Assembly (NCBI GenBank): GCA_015066065.1
Contig: SVPB01000013.1
Location: forward strand, 1 to 33,340
Direction of reading: 5' to 3'
DNA from: Oscillospiraceae bacterium
GTDB taxonomy: Bacteria; Bacillota; Clostridia; Oscillospirales; Acutalibacteraceae
DNA: 33,340 nucleotides
Positions 24,720-32,169 of this stretch are shown in pieces. The position numbers were made by a program, and so were the translations under genes. Within the stretch, counting starts at the first letter, position 1; each line of letters begins with the position of its first letter. The notes below the pieces were generated by a model, which searched no databases, was not told the origin of the DNA, and saw only the letters and a list, made by a program, of their open reading frames with translations.

Positions 24720-25445
24720 ATGGCAAATATACTTAGAGAATACGTTTTGCCGGTAACGGTGGCCTCCTACGACGTGGGGCCGGACGACCGGATGCGGTTG
24801 TCGGCGGTACTGCGGTACCAGCAGGAGGCCGCGGAACAGCACCTGGCGCCGGCCGGCATGGGCTGGAACGCCCTGATGAAGGACGGCATTGCGTTTGTGG
24901 CCTCTCGCTGGCACACGGTCATCCGCCGTTTGCCCCGGATGGGGGAGGCGGTGACGGTGACCACCTGGCACCGGGAGCGAAAAGGTCCCCGGTTTTTCCG
25001 ATGCTTCTGTTGGCAGGATGCCGCCGGGGAAGAGCTGTTGCGTGGGGTGATGCAGTACGCCTTAGTGGCGGTGGAGGACCATCGTCTGCTGCGAGGGGAC
25101 GAGTTTGACCGTTACGGGATCACCGAACAGCCGGGGCGCACCGTAGGGTGCGCCGACCCGGGCAAATGGAAGGTGCCGCCCACCGTGCCGGTGGAGGAGC
25201 TGACCGTGCGCTGGTCGGATACCGACCGCAACGGCCACCTCAACAACACCCGGTTTGCCGATCTAGCCTGCGACGGGATGCCCGGCGGCATGACCGACCG
25301 GACACTTACCGACGTGGAGCTGTATTTTGCCGGGGAGGCCCGGCTGGGCGAGCGCCTATATCTTGAAAACGCCGTGGCCGACGGGGACGCCTTCGTCACC
25401 GGCCACACCGACCGTGGCGCCACCTTTGCCGCCCGGATGCGATGA
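24720..25445 (+). CDS. Acyl-ACP thioesterase (FatA/FatB-like)
   Basis: 241 residues, a double hot-dog protein. The N-terminal hot-dog has YDVGPDDRMRLSAVLRYQQEAAEQHL; the second has VRWSDTDRNGHLNNTRFADL with Asp167, Asn171, His173 and Asn175, where the family's Asn/His catalytic residues lie. It would hydrolyse acyl-ACP to free fatty acid, typical of bacterial homologues in Clostridia. ATG 24720 lies 17 nt after parB, so it is probably cotranscribed with parAB. The exact chain-length preference cannot be read from the sequence. Confidence 0.88.
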   Translation: MANILREYVLPVTVASYDVGPDDRMRLSAVLRYQQEAAEQHLAPAGMGWNALMKDGIAFVASRWHTVIRRLPRMGEAVTVTTWHRERKGPRFFRCFCWQDAAGEELLRGVMQYALVAVEDHRLLRGDEFDRYGITEQPGRTVGCADPGKWKVPPTVPVEELTVRWSDTDRNGHLNNTRFADLACDGMPGGMTDRTLTDVELYFAGEARLGERLYLENAVADGDAFVTGHTDRGATFAARMR

Positions 25446-25450
25446 GTCGC

Positions 25451-25492
25451 AGTCAGTTCGAAACCATCCTGACTTAAAATAAAACTATGGAG
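25451..25492 (+). promoter_or_regulatory. preQ1-I riboswitch controlling queT translation
   Basis: H-type pseudoknot layout: P1 GTCAG (25452-25456) with CTGAC (25469-25473), loop TTCGAAA, P2 CCAT (25464-25467) with ATGG (25487-25490), and an A-rich linker TTAAAATAAAACT. P2 pairs over the start of the GGAG ribosome-binding site (25489-25492). Loop sizes match known class I preQ1 aptamers, and the next gene is the queuosine-precursor transporter QueT. Binding would hide the ribosome-binding site. Confidence 0.85.
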
Positions 25493-25501
25493 TGTTGTCC
25501 A

Positions 25502-26014
25502 ATGAAATCCAGATCCGTCCGCTTTTTGACCCAGACGGGACTGATCGCCGCCCTGTACACGGCGCTGACCATGGTGCTGGCGCCCTTTGCTTTCGGACCG
25601 GTGCAATGCCGGGTGGGGGAATCCCTGACCGTGCTGGCGGCCTTTACCCCGGCGGCGGTGCCGGGACTGACGGTGGGGTGTATGCTGTCCAACCTGCTGG
25701 GGTTGGCCACCGGCGCCAACGTGGCCGGAGCGCTGGACGTGCTGTTAGGGCCTTTGGCCACCGGTCTGGCGGCTTGGTTGAGCTACCGTCTGCGCCGGGT
25801 GACCTGGGGAGGCCTGCCGATGCTGTCCACCCTGCCCCCGGTGTTGCTCAATGCGGTGATCATTGGCGCCGAGCTGACGCTGGTATCGCCCACCCCAACG
25901 GGAGGGATGTTTCTCACCCAGATGGGGTTGGTGGGGGCCGGCCAGTTGATCGCCTGCGTGGGCGGCGGTCTGCTGCTGGCCAAAACGATTAAGAAGATAG
26001 CAGATAATAGATAA
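25502..26014 (+). CDS. queT: Queuosine-precursor transporter QueT (ECF S component)
   Basis: 170 residues from ATG 25502, 9 nt after GGAG. An ATG at 25487 in the same frame is part of the riboswitch P2 helix and is rejected. About five to six hydrophobic segments, with the family pattern LIAALYTALTMVLAPFAFGPVQCRVGESLTVL at the start. QueT binds preQ1-type bases and needs the shared ECF energising module (EcfA, EcfA', EcfT), which is not in the window. The last residues (KIADNR and the TAA) are encoded by a heptad repeat, so the C-terminus may have been set by element insertion. Confidence 0.9.
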   Translation: MKSRSVRFLTQTGLIAALYTALTMVLAPFAFGPVQCRVGESLTVLAAFTPAAVPGLTVGCMLSNLLGLATGANVAGALDVLLGPLATGLAAWLSYRLRRVTWGGLPMLSTLPPVLLNAVIIGAELTLVSPTPTGGMFLTQMGLVGAGQLIACVGGGLLLAKTIKKIADNR

Positions 26015-26048
26015 TAGATGGAGAAGATGGTTCCTTCTCTATTCTCTA
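25995..26048. repeat. Heptad element across the queT stop
   Basis: Units AGATAGC, AGATAAT, AGATAAT, AGATGGA from 25995 to 26022, then inverted-sense TTCTCTA twice (26035-26048). The queT stop codon (26012-26014) lies in the third unit. The element fills most of the 54-nt gap to znuA. Confidence 0.65.
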
Positions 26049-26068
26049 CTTTCATCAAAGGTGATTTT

Positions 26069-26986
26069 ATGCGTGAGAGCCTCAAACACTATACGCCCGT
26101 AGCCCTGCTGTTGGCAGGGCTTGTGCTGTTTTCGGCGGTGGGGACGATGCTGATCGGCTCCACGGACACGACCCGTGGGGGGCAACGGGTGCTGGCGGTC
26201 AACTATCCGCTGTACATAGCCGCCCGGGAGGTGGTGGGGGACACCGACGCCGTGTCGGTGGAACAGCTGGCCGGCAACGCCACCGGCTGTCTGCATGATT
26301 ACCAGCTGTCCCCCGGTGACCGGTTGGCGATATCCCGGGCGGATATGATCCTGACGGTGGGGGATACCCCCTTTCTGGAGGGGATCGCTGACCCGGCCAA
26401 GGTGGTGGATCTGGCTGAGGGGCTGGAGCCATTGTGCGCTGACCACGACCATGAGCATGGCCATGACCACCACGAGACCATCAACGATCACGTGTGGATG
26501 AGCCCCTGGCGGTACAAGGCGCTGGTACACGGGGTGGCAGAGGCCCTCGCCACCATAGATACCGCCCATGCCGCCGCCTACCTTGCCAACGACGACCGGT
26601 TTGGCGGCGAGATTGACCGCCTGCGGCAGCAGCTGCAGACGGCCGCCGCCGCATTACCCTCCCGGCGCTGTGTGATCTTCCACGACTCCTTAGCCTATCT
26701 GGCGGACGATCTGGGGCTGACGGTCTCCCTTTCGCTGGATGTGGGGGAGGACAGCGGCGTGTCCGCCGGGGATCTGGCGGCGGTGAGCCGGCTGGCGGCG
26801 GAGGAGCCGGGGCTGTTGCTGTTGTATGATGATCAATACACCGTGCGCTACGTTGGGGTGGACGGGCTGGTGCCCTCCTCTCAGGTACTGCGGCTGGACA
26901 CGGTGGTTTCCGGCGACCGGCAGGGCAACGACTGGCTGGACGCCATGCGGTATAACGTGAAGGTATTACAGGAAGCAGGGAGGTGA
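26069..26986 (+). CDS. znuA: Metal ABC transporter substrate-binding protein (ZnuA-like)
   Basis: 305 residues from ATG 26069 (MRESLKHYTPVALLLAG) after AAAGGTGA. It has one N-terminal hydrophobic segment (about 10-31) without a lipobox Cys, so it is a secreted or membrane-tethered form rather than a lipoprotein. The cluster A-I metal-site pattern is visible: LHDYQLSPGD (His76), DHVWMSP (His141), FHDSLAYLADDLG (His205), with a later Asp pair (LYDDQY). A His/Asp-rich loop DHDHEHGHDHHE, typical of zinc binders, precedes His141. It feeds the ZnuC/ZnuB pair; zinc is most likely, manganese possible. Confidence 0.88.
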   Translation: MRESLKHYTPVALLLAGLVLFSAVGTMLIGSTDTTRGGQRVLAVNYPLYIAAREVVGDTDAVSVEQLAGNATGCLHDYQLSPGDRLAISRADMILTVGDTPFLEGIADPAKVVDLAEGLEPLCADHDHEHGHDHHETINDHVWMSPWRYKALVHGVAEALATIDTAHAAAYLANDDRFGGEIDRLRQQLQTAAAALPSRRCVIFHDSLAYLADDLGLTVSLSLDVGEDSGVSAGDLAAVSRLAAEEPGLLLLYDDQYTVRYVGVDGLVPSSQVLRLDTVVSGDRQGNDWLDAMRYNVKVLQEAGR

Positions 26987-26991
26987 CGGCG

Positions 26992-27723
26992 GTGCGTAAT
27001 TGCGGTCTGCATTGCTTGAAGATTGAGCATATTACCGTGCGAGCCGGGGGACAGACGCTGGTGGAGGACGTGAGCCTGCACGCCCACTGCGGCGAGATCA
27101 CCGCCGTCATCGGCCGTAACGGTGCTGGCAAAAGCACCCTGTTCCGGGCGATTCTGGGGGAACTGCCCCATAAGGGCGAGGTGGTCTTTTCCGGACACGA
27201 CGGGGTACCGTCCCGGCGCCGCCCCCGTATCGGGTACGTCCCCCAGAGCATCAACGTGGACGAAGGCTCTCCCACCACCGTGCTGGATGCGGCGGTGACC
27301 TATACCAGCCGCTGGCCGGCTTTTCTGCCGGTGCCCCGTGGCCTGCGGCAGGCGATTGCCGGGCATTTTTCCCGGTTTGCCGCCGACAGTCTGCTGGACA
27401 AGCCCTTGGGACGTCTGTCCGGCGGTGAGCTGCAACGGGTTCTGCTGGCGCTGGCCACCCGTCCCCATCCGGACATGCTGGTGCTGGATGAACCGGTGTC
27501 CGGCGTGGACGGGGAAGGGCTGTCGCTGTTCTATAAGCTGTTGGAGGACCTGCGCCGGGACGATATGGTGATATTGCTCATTTCCCACGACCTTTCCTAT
27601 GTGCGGCGGCACGCCGACCGGGTGGTTCTGCTGGACCGGCAGGTGCTGGCCAAGGGCGACCCGGCCACCGTGTTCGCCTGTGACGCCTTTCGGCAGGCGT
27701 TTCCCACGGGAGGTGAGGGATAA
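26992..27723 (+). CDS. znuC: Metal ABC transporter ATPase (ZnuC-like)
   Basis: 243 residues from GTG 26992, with GGGAGGTGA ending 5 nt upstream. GTG 26983, overlapping the znuA stop, is an alternative that adds three residues. Walker A GRNGAGKST (41-49), Q loop YVPQS, signature LSGGELQR, Walker B MLVLDEP, H-loop ISHD. It couples ATP hydrolysis to metal import with ZnuB. Its stop shares one base with the znuB start (TAATG). Confidence 0.92.
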   Translation: MRNCGLHCLKIEHITVRAGGQTLVEDVSLHAHCGEITAVIGRNGAGKSTLFRAILGELPHKGEVVFSGHDGVPSRRRPRIGYVPQSINVDEGSPTTVLDAAVTYTSRWPAFLPVPRGLRQAIAGHFSRFAADSLLDKPLGRLSGGELQRVLLALATRPHPDMLVLDEPVSGVDGEGLSLFYKLLEDLRRDDMVILLISHDLSYVRRHADRVVLLDRQVLAKGDPATVFACDAFRQAFPTGGEG

Positions 27724-28526
27724 TGGATCTGTTTAGCTGGTGGCAGTATGACTTCATGCGCACCGCCCTGTGGGCGGTACTGCTGTTGGTGCCGCTGTTA
27801 TCCCTGCTGGGCACCATGGTGGTCAGCAACCGGATGTCCTTTTTCTCCGACGCCTTGGGTCACTCGGCATTGACCGGGGTAGCCATCGGCGTGGTAGCCG
27901 GGGTCACCCGGTACGAGTGGGTGATGCTGGCCTTTGCGGTGGTGTTTGCCCTGCTCATGAACCGGATTCGCCATGCCCGACTGGCCTCCACCGACACGGT
28001 CATCGGCGTCTTTTCGGCGGTGGGGGTAGCGTTGGGTCTGTTGCTTCTGTCCCGAAGCGGCAGCTTTGCCGGCTACCAGACGCTGCTCATCGGGGACATT
28101 CTCAGCGTCAGCCCCGGCGATCTGTGGGTCATCGGCGGCGCTCTCTTGCTGACCGTGGTGATATGGCTTGGCTGTTTCAACGGCTTTGCGGCGGTGAGCA
28201 TCAGCCCGGCGGTAGCACGCAGTAAAGGCATCCCCGTCCGCCTGCTGGATGACCTGTTTGTGGTGCTGGTAGCGGTGGTGGTGATGCTGAGCATCCGCTG
28301 GGTGGGCCTGCTGCTCATCAACGCCATGCTCATCCTCCCGGCGGCGGCGGCACGCAACGTGGCCCGCAGCCTGCGGTCGTTCCACCTGCTCAGCCTCTTG
28401 TTCGGTCTGTTTGCCGGGGTGCTGGGTCTGTGGCTTTCCTACTACCATGCGGTGTCCACCGGCCCCACCATCATCCTGGTGCTGGGCGTCCTGTTCTTCG
28501 GCACCTTCTTCATGAGGAAAAAATAA
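27723..28526 (+). CDS. znuB: Metal ABC transporter permease (ZnuB-like)
   Basis: 267 residues with about eight hydrophobic segments, the ABC-3 permease family. Family features are SNRMSFFSDALGHSALTGVAIG near residue 35, and LLDDLFVVLVAVVVMLSIRWVGLLLINAMLILPAAAARNVA in the last third. Forms the membrane channel for the metal delivered by ZnuA. It is the last gene of the run and is followed by a terminator 25 nt later. Confidence 0.92.
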   Translation: MDLFSWWQYDFMRTALWAVLLLVPLLSLLGTMVVSNRMSFFSDALGHSALTGVAIGVVAGVTRYEWVMLAFAVVFALLMNRIRHARLASTDTVIGVFSAVGVALGLLLLSRSGSFAGYQTLLIGDILSVSPGDLWVIGGALLLTVVIWLGCFNGFAAVSISPAVARSKGIPVRLLDDLFVVLVAVVVMLSIRWVGLLLINAMLILPAAAARNVARSLRSFHLLSLLFGLFAGVLGLWLSYYHAVSTGPTIILVLGVLFFGTFFMRKK

Positions 28527-28551
28527 CCCCACCAACATACAAAACACCCCC

Positions 28552-28594
28552 AAAAGGCCGGGGACTTGCACAATGCAAGCCCCCGGCCTTTTTC
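28552..28594 (+). terminator. Terminator after znuB
   Basis: Long stem AAAAGGCCGGGG-A-CTTGCA / TGCAAG-C-CCCCGGCCTTTT (28552-28570 with 28574-28592), one A-C mismatch, followed by TC. It can also end transcripts from the minus-strand XRE gene 20 nt away. Confidence 0.9.
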
Positions 28595-28615
28595 TCGATG
28601 ACGGTGCCCGTCTTT

Positions 28616-28858
28616 TTATTTTATCTCCTGTTCCAGATCACGAAACAGCGGATCGGCAAAAAACGTTTCGATAGTGATTCCCAAACCGTCGCACAGTTTT
28701 TTAACGGTGGCTACGGTAGCGCTGTTGTTGCGACCGCTGACAATGTTGTTCACGGTGGATTGTGTTACACCACTGATGGTGCATAGCTTGTTGATGGAAA
28801 TATCATGCTCCCGGCACAGCGCTTCTATGCGTTGTGCCACCGCTTGCCCGACGGTCAT
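28616..28858 (-). CDS. XRE-family helix-turn-helix regulator
   Basis: 80 residues from ATG 28858 (MTVGQAVAQRIEALCREHD), preceded by AGGGGTGAT. A single HTH_3-type DNA-binding domain fills the protein: INKLCTISGVTQSTVNNIVSGRNNSATVATVKKLCDGLGITIETFF. There is no separate ligand domain. Divergent from the SLOG gene across an 89-bp gap with inverted repeats, so it probably represses its own gene and that neighbour. The two genes look less GC-rich than the surroundings, which hints at transfer. Confidence 0.88.
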   Translation of the reverse strand: MTVGQAVAQRIEALCREHDISINKLCTISGVTQSTVNNIVSGRNNSATVATVKKLCDGLGITIETFFADPLFRDLEQEIK

Positions 28859-28859
28859 A

Positions 28860-28947
28860 AAAATCACCCCTCTTAACAAAAGCATACCGAAACCCTCTTG
28901 AAAACCTTACCCCTTTTGAGTTAAAATAACCCAAAAGGGGTGATTTT
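28860..28947. promoter_or_regulatory. Divergent control region with nested inverted repeats
   Basis: AAAATCACCCCT (28860-28871) and AGGGGTGATTTT (28936-28947) are a perfect 12-bp inverted pair, each covering the ribosome-binding site of one gene. A second pair ACCCCTTTTG (28909-28918) and CAAAAGGGGT (28932-28941) flanks the -10 of a plus-strand promoter TTGAAA (28898-28903), 18 bp, TAAAAT (28922-28927). Likely operator of the XRE protein. Confidence 0.65.
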
Positions 28948-29385
28948 ATGAAGCGTTGCTTTTTCATAGGGCATCGGGATGCACCGCAGGAGGTGTATAC
29001 GGCCTTGTGCGAGGCGGTGGAAGAGCATATTTGTCAAGGGGTAGAAGAGTTTTTAGTAGGTGGTTATGGCGCGTTCGATCACATGGCCGCCAAAGCGGTC
29101 ATGGAGATGAAAAAACGATATTCGGCGGTACGGCTGGTGCGGTTGTTGGCCTATTTGCCGACTGTGACCGCCGCCGTGCCGGAGGGATTTGACGGTTCGC
29201 TTTATCCGGAGGGGTTGGAAAATACGCCCCGGCCCTTTGCCATTGTCAAGGCGAATCAGATGGCCGTGGATATGTCAGATAGTTTGATCGGGTATGTGTG
29301 TTATGCGCCAAGCAATGCGGCTAAGGTTGTTCGGCGAGCACAAAAGAAGGGGCTACGGGTGACTTTATTGCCGCCACCGGGTTAA
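28948..29385 (+). CDS. SLOG-domain protein (DUF1273/YpsA-like)
   Basis: 145 residues. FIGHRDAPQE at the N-terminus is the GHR signature of the YpsA/DUF1273 branch of the SLOG (Rossmann-like, nucleotide-derivative binding) superfamily; VEEFLVGGYGAFDHMAAKAV is the second conserved region and SLIGYVCYAPSNAAKVVRRAQKKG the third. SLOG proteins bind or process nucleotide-derived ligands, and some work in defence or signalling; YpsA affects cell division in Gram-positives. The ATG follows AGGGGTGAT. It pairs divergently with the XRE gene. No terminator is visible after it. Confidence 0.82.
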   Translation: MKRCFFIGHRDAPQEVYTALCEAVEEHICQGVEEFLVGGYGAFDHMAAKAVMEMKKRYSAVRLVRLLAYLPTVTAAVPEGFDGSLYPEGLENTPRPFAIVKANQMAVDMSDSLIGYVCYAPSNAAKVVRRAQKKGLRVTLLPPPG

Positions 29386-29401
29386 ATGGTTCCCTTTTTT
29401 C

Positions 29402-29430
29402 TTGCAAAAGGACTGGTTTTAGGGTATACT
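29402..29430 (+). promoter_or_regulatory. Promoter of the GH13 gene
   Basis: TTGCAA (29402-29407), 17-bp spacer, TATACT (29425-29430), 34 nt before the start codon. Confidence 0.7.
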
Positions 29431-29464
29431 ATCCTTGATCATACTGCCGAAAGGAGGATACCCC

Positions 29465-31309
29465 ATGCCCCCCCTCTTTAACTCCCGTGATAGCGCCTAC
29501 CGAGCGCCCTTTGGGGCGGTGCCGGTGGGCACGGCGGTGCTGCTGCGCCTGCGGCTGCCCCGGGAGTGGGGCTGTCACGCCGCCACCCTCACGGTGGAAC
29601 GGGACGGCTGTCCTCCGGAACAGCAGGGCATGTTCTGGGCCGGGATGGCCGGTGACGGCCACGAGTGGTGGGACATCCACTACACCCCGGCCGAACCGGC
29701 GGTGTACTACTATGCCTTTCGGCTGGAGACACGCACCGGCACGGTGCCTCTGAGCCGCCGCCCGGACGGCACCGCCGCCACCGGGGACGGCTGTCGCTGG
29801 CAGCTGACCGCCTACCGGGCGGATTTTAGAACCCCCGATTGGTTGGCCGGCGGCATCATGTACCAGATCTTCCCCGATCGGTTCGCCTGCTCCGGCTGTC
29901 CCAAGGAGGGGATACCCACCGACCGGGTGATGCACCCCCGGTGGGAGGAAGCACCGGCGTGGGAGCCGGACGCCCAAGGCCGGGTATGCAACAACGACTA
30001 TTTTGGCGGTGACCTCAGGGGCATCACCCAAAAGCTGGATTATCTGGCCTCCCTTGGCGTTACCTGCCTGTATCTCAACCCCATCTTTGAAGCCCACTCC
30101 AACCACCGGTACGACACGGCGGACTACACCCGGGTGGATCCGCTGTTGGGCACCGAGCAGGATCTTACCGATCTGCTCACCGCCGCCCGGGATCGGGGCA
30201 TCCGGGTACTGCTGGACGGGGTGTTCAGCCACACCGGGGCGGATAGTGTGTACTTTAACCGGGACGGCCGTTACCCTCCCGAGGGAGCGTACAACACCCC
30301 GGCCTCCCCCTACGCCGACTGGTATCGGTTTAAGAACTGGCCCCGGGACTACGCCTGCTGGTGGGGCTTTGTGACCCTGCCGGAGGTGGAGGAGACCGCC
30401 CCGGGCTTTATGGAGCATATTAACGGCGAGCAAGGGGTGGTGGCGACCCGACTGCGCCAAGGCGCCGGCGGCTGGCGGCTGGATGTGGCAGACGAGCTGC
30501 CGGATGGATTTCTGGAAGCCCTGCGCCGCCGTGCCAAGGCCACCGACCCGGAGGCGCTGGTGCTGGGCGAGGTCTGGGAGGACGCCAGCCACAAGGAGAG
30601 CTACGGCCATCGCCGCCGGTATCTGCTGGGTGACCAGCTGGACAGCGTGATGAACTACCCCTTCCGGGAAGCGATTTGGCGGTTTTTGCTGGAGGGGAAC
30701 GCCCGGGACTTCACCGACCGGGTCATGACCATTGCGGAGAACTACCCGGCCCCGGTCCTGCGATTGCTGATGAACCACATCGGCACCCACGACACCGAAC
30801 GGGCGCTGACCCTGCTGGGAGGGGAACCGGCTAACAACCGGGATCGCCGCTGGCAGGCGGCCCAGAAGCTCACCCCGGAACAGCGTGCCCGGGGTCTTGC
30901 CCGTCTGCGGCTGGCCACCCTTCTGCAGTACGCCCTGCCCGGTGTTCCCTGCATCTACTACGGGGACGAGGCCGGGCTGGAGGGCTACCGCGACCCCTTT
31001 AACCGAGGCACCTACCCCTGGGGTCGGGAGGATACCGATTTGGTGGACTGGTACCGCCGCTTAGGTCAATGCCGCCGGCAATGCCCGGCGCTGGCCGAGG
31101 GCGCTATCACCCCTCTTATGGCCGACCAAGACGTGGTGTGCTTTGCCCGGGAAGGGGAGCGCCGCCTTTTCTGCGCCGTCAACCGAGGGGACAAGCCACA
31201 GGAGCTGACCCTGCCGCACCCCGGCCGGATTCTGGTGGGCGACGGCCATGTGACCGGCACCACCCTGACCCTGCCCCCTCTGTCGGGAGCGTGGCTGGAG
31301 GAAGCATAA
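29465..31309 (+). CDS. GH13 alpha-glucan hydrolase (neopullulanase/cyclomaltodextrinase-like)
   Basis: 614 residues from ATG 29465 (MPPLFNSRDSAYRAPFG) after AAAGGAGG; an in-frame ATG ten codons upstream has no site. The N-terminal beta domain (about 1-115) resembles the starch-binding modules of this group, then the barrel begins at GGIMYQIFPDRF. GH13 regions: LLDGVFSHTG (I), GWRLDVADEL with nucleophile Asp340 (II), GEVWEDA with acid/base Glu369 (III), NHIGTHDTERA with Asp443 (IV). No signal peptide, so it would act on imported maltodextrins or cyclodextrins in the cytoplasm. The next gene starts 27 nt later. The exact specificity cannot be read. Confidence 0.9.
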   Translation: MPPLFNSRDSAYRAPFGAVPVGTAVLLRLRLPREWGCHAATLTVERDGCPPEQQGMFWAGMAGDGHEWWDIHYTPAEPAVYYYAFRLETRTGTVPLSRRPDGTAATGDGCRWQLTAYRADFRTPDWLAGGIMYQIFPDRFACSGCPKEGIPTDRVMHPRWEEAPAWEPDAQGRVCNNDYFGGDLRGITQKLDYLASLGVTCLYLNPIFEAHSNHRYDTADYTRVDPLLGTEQDLTDLLTAARDRGIRVLLDGVFSHTGADSVYFNRDGRYPPEGAYNTPASPYADWYRFKNWPRDYACWWGFVTLPEVEETAPGFMEHINGEQGVVATRLRQGAGGWRLDVADELPDGFLEALRRRAKATDPEALVLGEVWEDASHKESYGHRRRYLLGDQLDSVMNYPFREAIWRFLLEGNARDFTDRVMTIAENYPAPVLRLLMNHIGTHDTERALTLLGGEPANNRDRRWQAAQKLTPEQRARGLARLRLATLLQYALPGVPCIYYGDEAGLEGYRDPFNRGTYPWGREDTDLVDWYRRLGQCRRQCPALAEGAITPLMADQDVVCFAREGERRLFCAVNRGDKPQELTLPHPGRILVGDGHVTGTTLTLPPLSGAWLEEA

Positions 31310-31336
31310 AAAACAATCGACCAAGGAGCGTTTCTT

Positions 31337-32089
31337 ATGAATGTGTCCATTGTCACCTTTAATATCCGCTGTGCCAATGACCCGGACGGACACGCCATCG
31401 AGGAGCGTGCGCCCCGGCTCCGGGCGGTGCTGGATGCCTGCGATGCCGATGTTATCGGCCTGCAGGAATGTGTGCCGAGCTGGTTGCCCCATCTGGAGGC
31501 CTACACCGATCGGTACGAGATGGACAACGTGTGGCGCGACACCGCCGAGGGCGGCTGGAAGGAATCCGCCCCCCTTCTGTGGAAGCGTGACCGCTTCACC
31601 TGCGTGGAACGGGGGCACTTCTGGCTGTCGCCCACCCCGGACGTGGAATCCGGCAAGGAGTGGGACACCGTCTGCCATTGCAAGCGCATCTGCGTGTGGG
31701 CGGTGCTGGAGGATCGCCGGACCGGGCAGAAGCTGCTGGCCGCCAACACCCACTTTGGCTTCGGGGACGAGGGGCAGGTCAACAGCGCCCACCTCATTGC
31801 CCGGCGGCTGACCGCCGTGGGGGAATACCCCACCGTCATCACCGGTGACTACAATATGCGCCCCACGGCGCCTGCCTATGCCGCCATGACCGGCCACTTT
31901 CAGGATCTCAACCCCGGCGACCAGCGCATCACCTACCACGGCTACGGCCACGCCAAGCGCCCGTCCCATATCGACTATGGCTTTGCCACCCCCACCGTCA
32001 AACCCGTGTCGGTCACCCTCCTCGACCAAACCTTTGACGGTAAATACCCCTCCGACCATTACGGTCTGTATTTTAAGGTAGAGATATAA
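31337..32089 (+). CDS. Endonuclease/exonuclease/phosphatase-family hydrolase
   Basis: 250 residues, ATG 31337 after AAGGAG. The fold's metal and catalytic residues are visible: FNIR (Asn9), LQEC (Glu44), NTHFG, TGDYN (Asp171, Asn173), HIDYGF and SDHYG (Asp240, His241). The family covers nucleases, phosphodiesterases and sphingomyelinase-like enzymes, so the substrate is open. No signal peptide, so cytoplasmic. Probably cotranscribed with the GH13 gene. Its stop codon lies inside a heptad repeat, and a bidirectional terminator follows. Confidence 0.88.
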   Translation: MNVSIVTFNIRCANDPDGHAIEERAPRLRAVLDACDADVIGLQECVPSWLPHLEAYTDRYEMDNVWRDTAEGGWKESAPLLWKRDRFTCVERGHFWLSPTPDVESGKEWDTVCHCKRICVWAVLEDRRTGQKLLAANTHFGFGDEGQVNSAHLIARRLTAVGEYPTVITGDYNMRPTAPAYAAMTGHFQDLNPGDQRITYHGYGHAKRPSHIDYGFATPTVKPVSVTLLDQTFDGKYPSDHYGLYFKVEI

Positions 32090-32131
32090 CATATAGTATA
32101 TAGACTGCCCTATCTATTCTCTAACAGCTAA
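32082..32131. repeat. Heptad element at the stop of the hydrolase gene
   Basis: Units AGATATA, ACATATA, GTATATA, GACTGCC, then TATCTAT, TCTCTAA, CAGCTAA (32111-32131). The TAA stop (32087-32089) spans the first two units. Confidence 0.6.
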
Positions 32132-32166
32132 AAAGGACTCCAAGCCACATGGCTTGGAGTCCTTTT
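32131..32166. terminator. Bidirectional terminator between convergent genes
   Basis: Perfect 16-bp stem, arms 32131-32146 (AAAA at its 5' end) and 32151-32166 (TTTT at its 3' end), loop ACAT. It has a U tract in both directions and serves the hydrolase gene (plus) and atpC (minus). Confidence 0.93.
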
Positions 32167-32169
32167 GTC

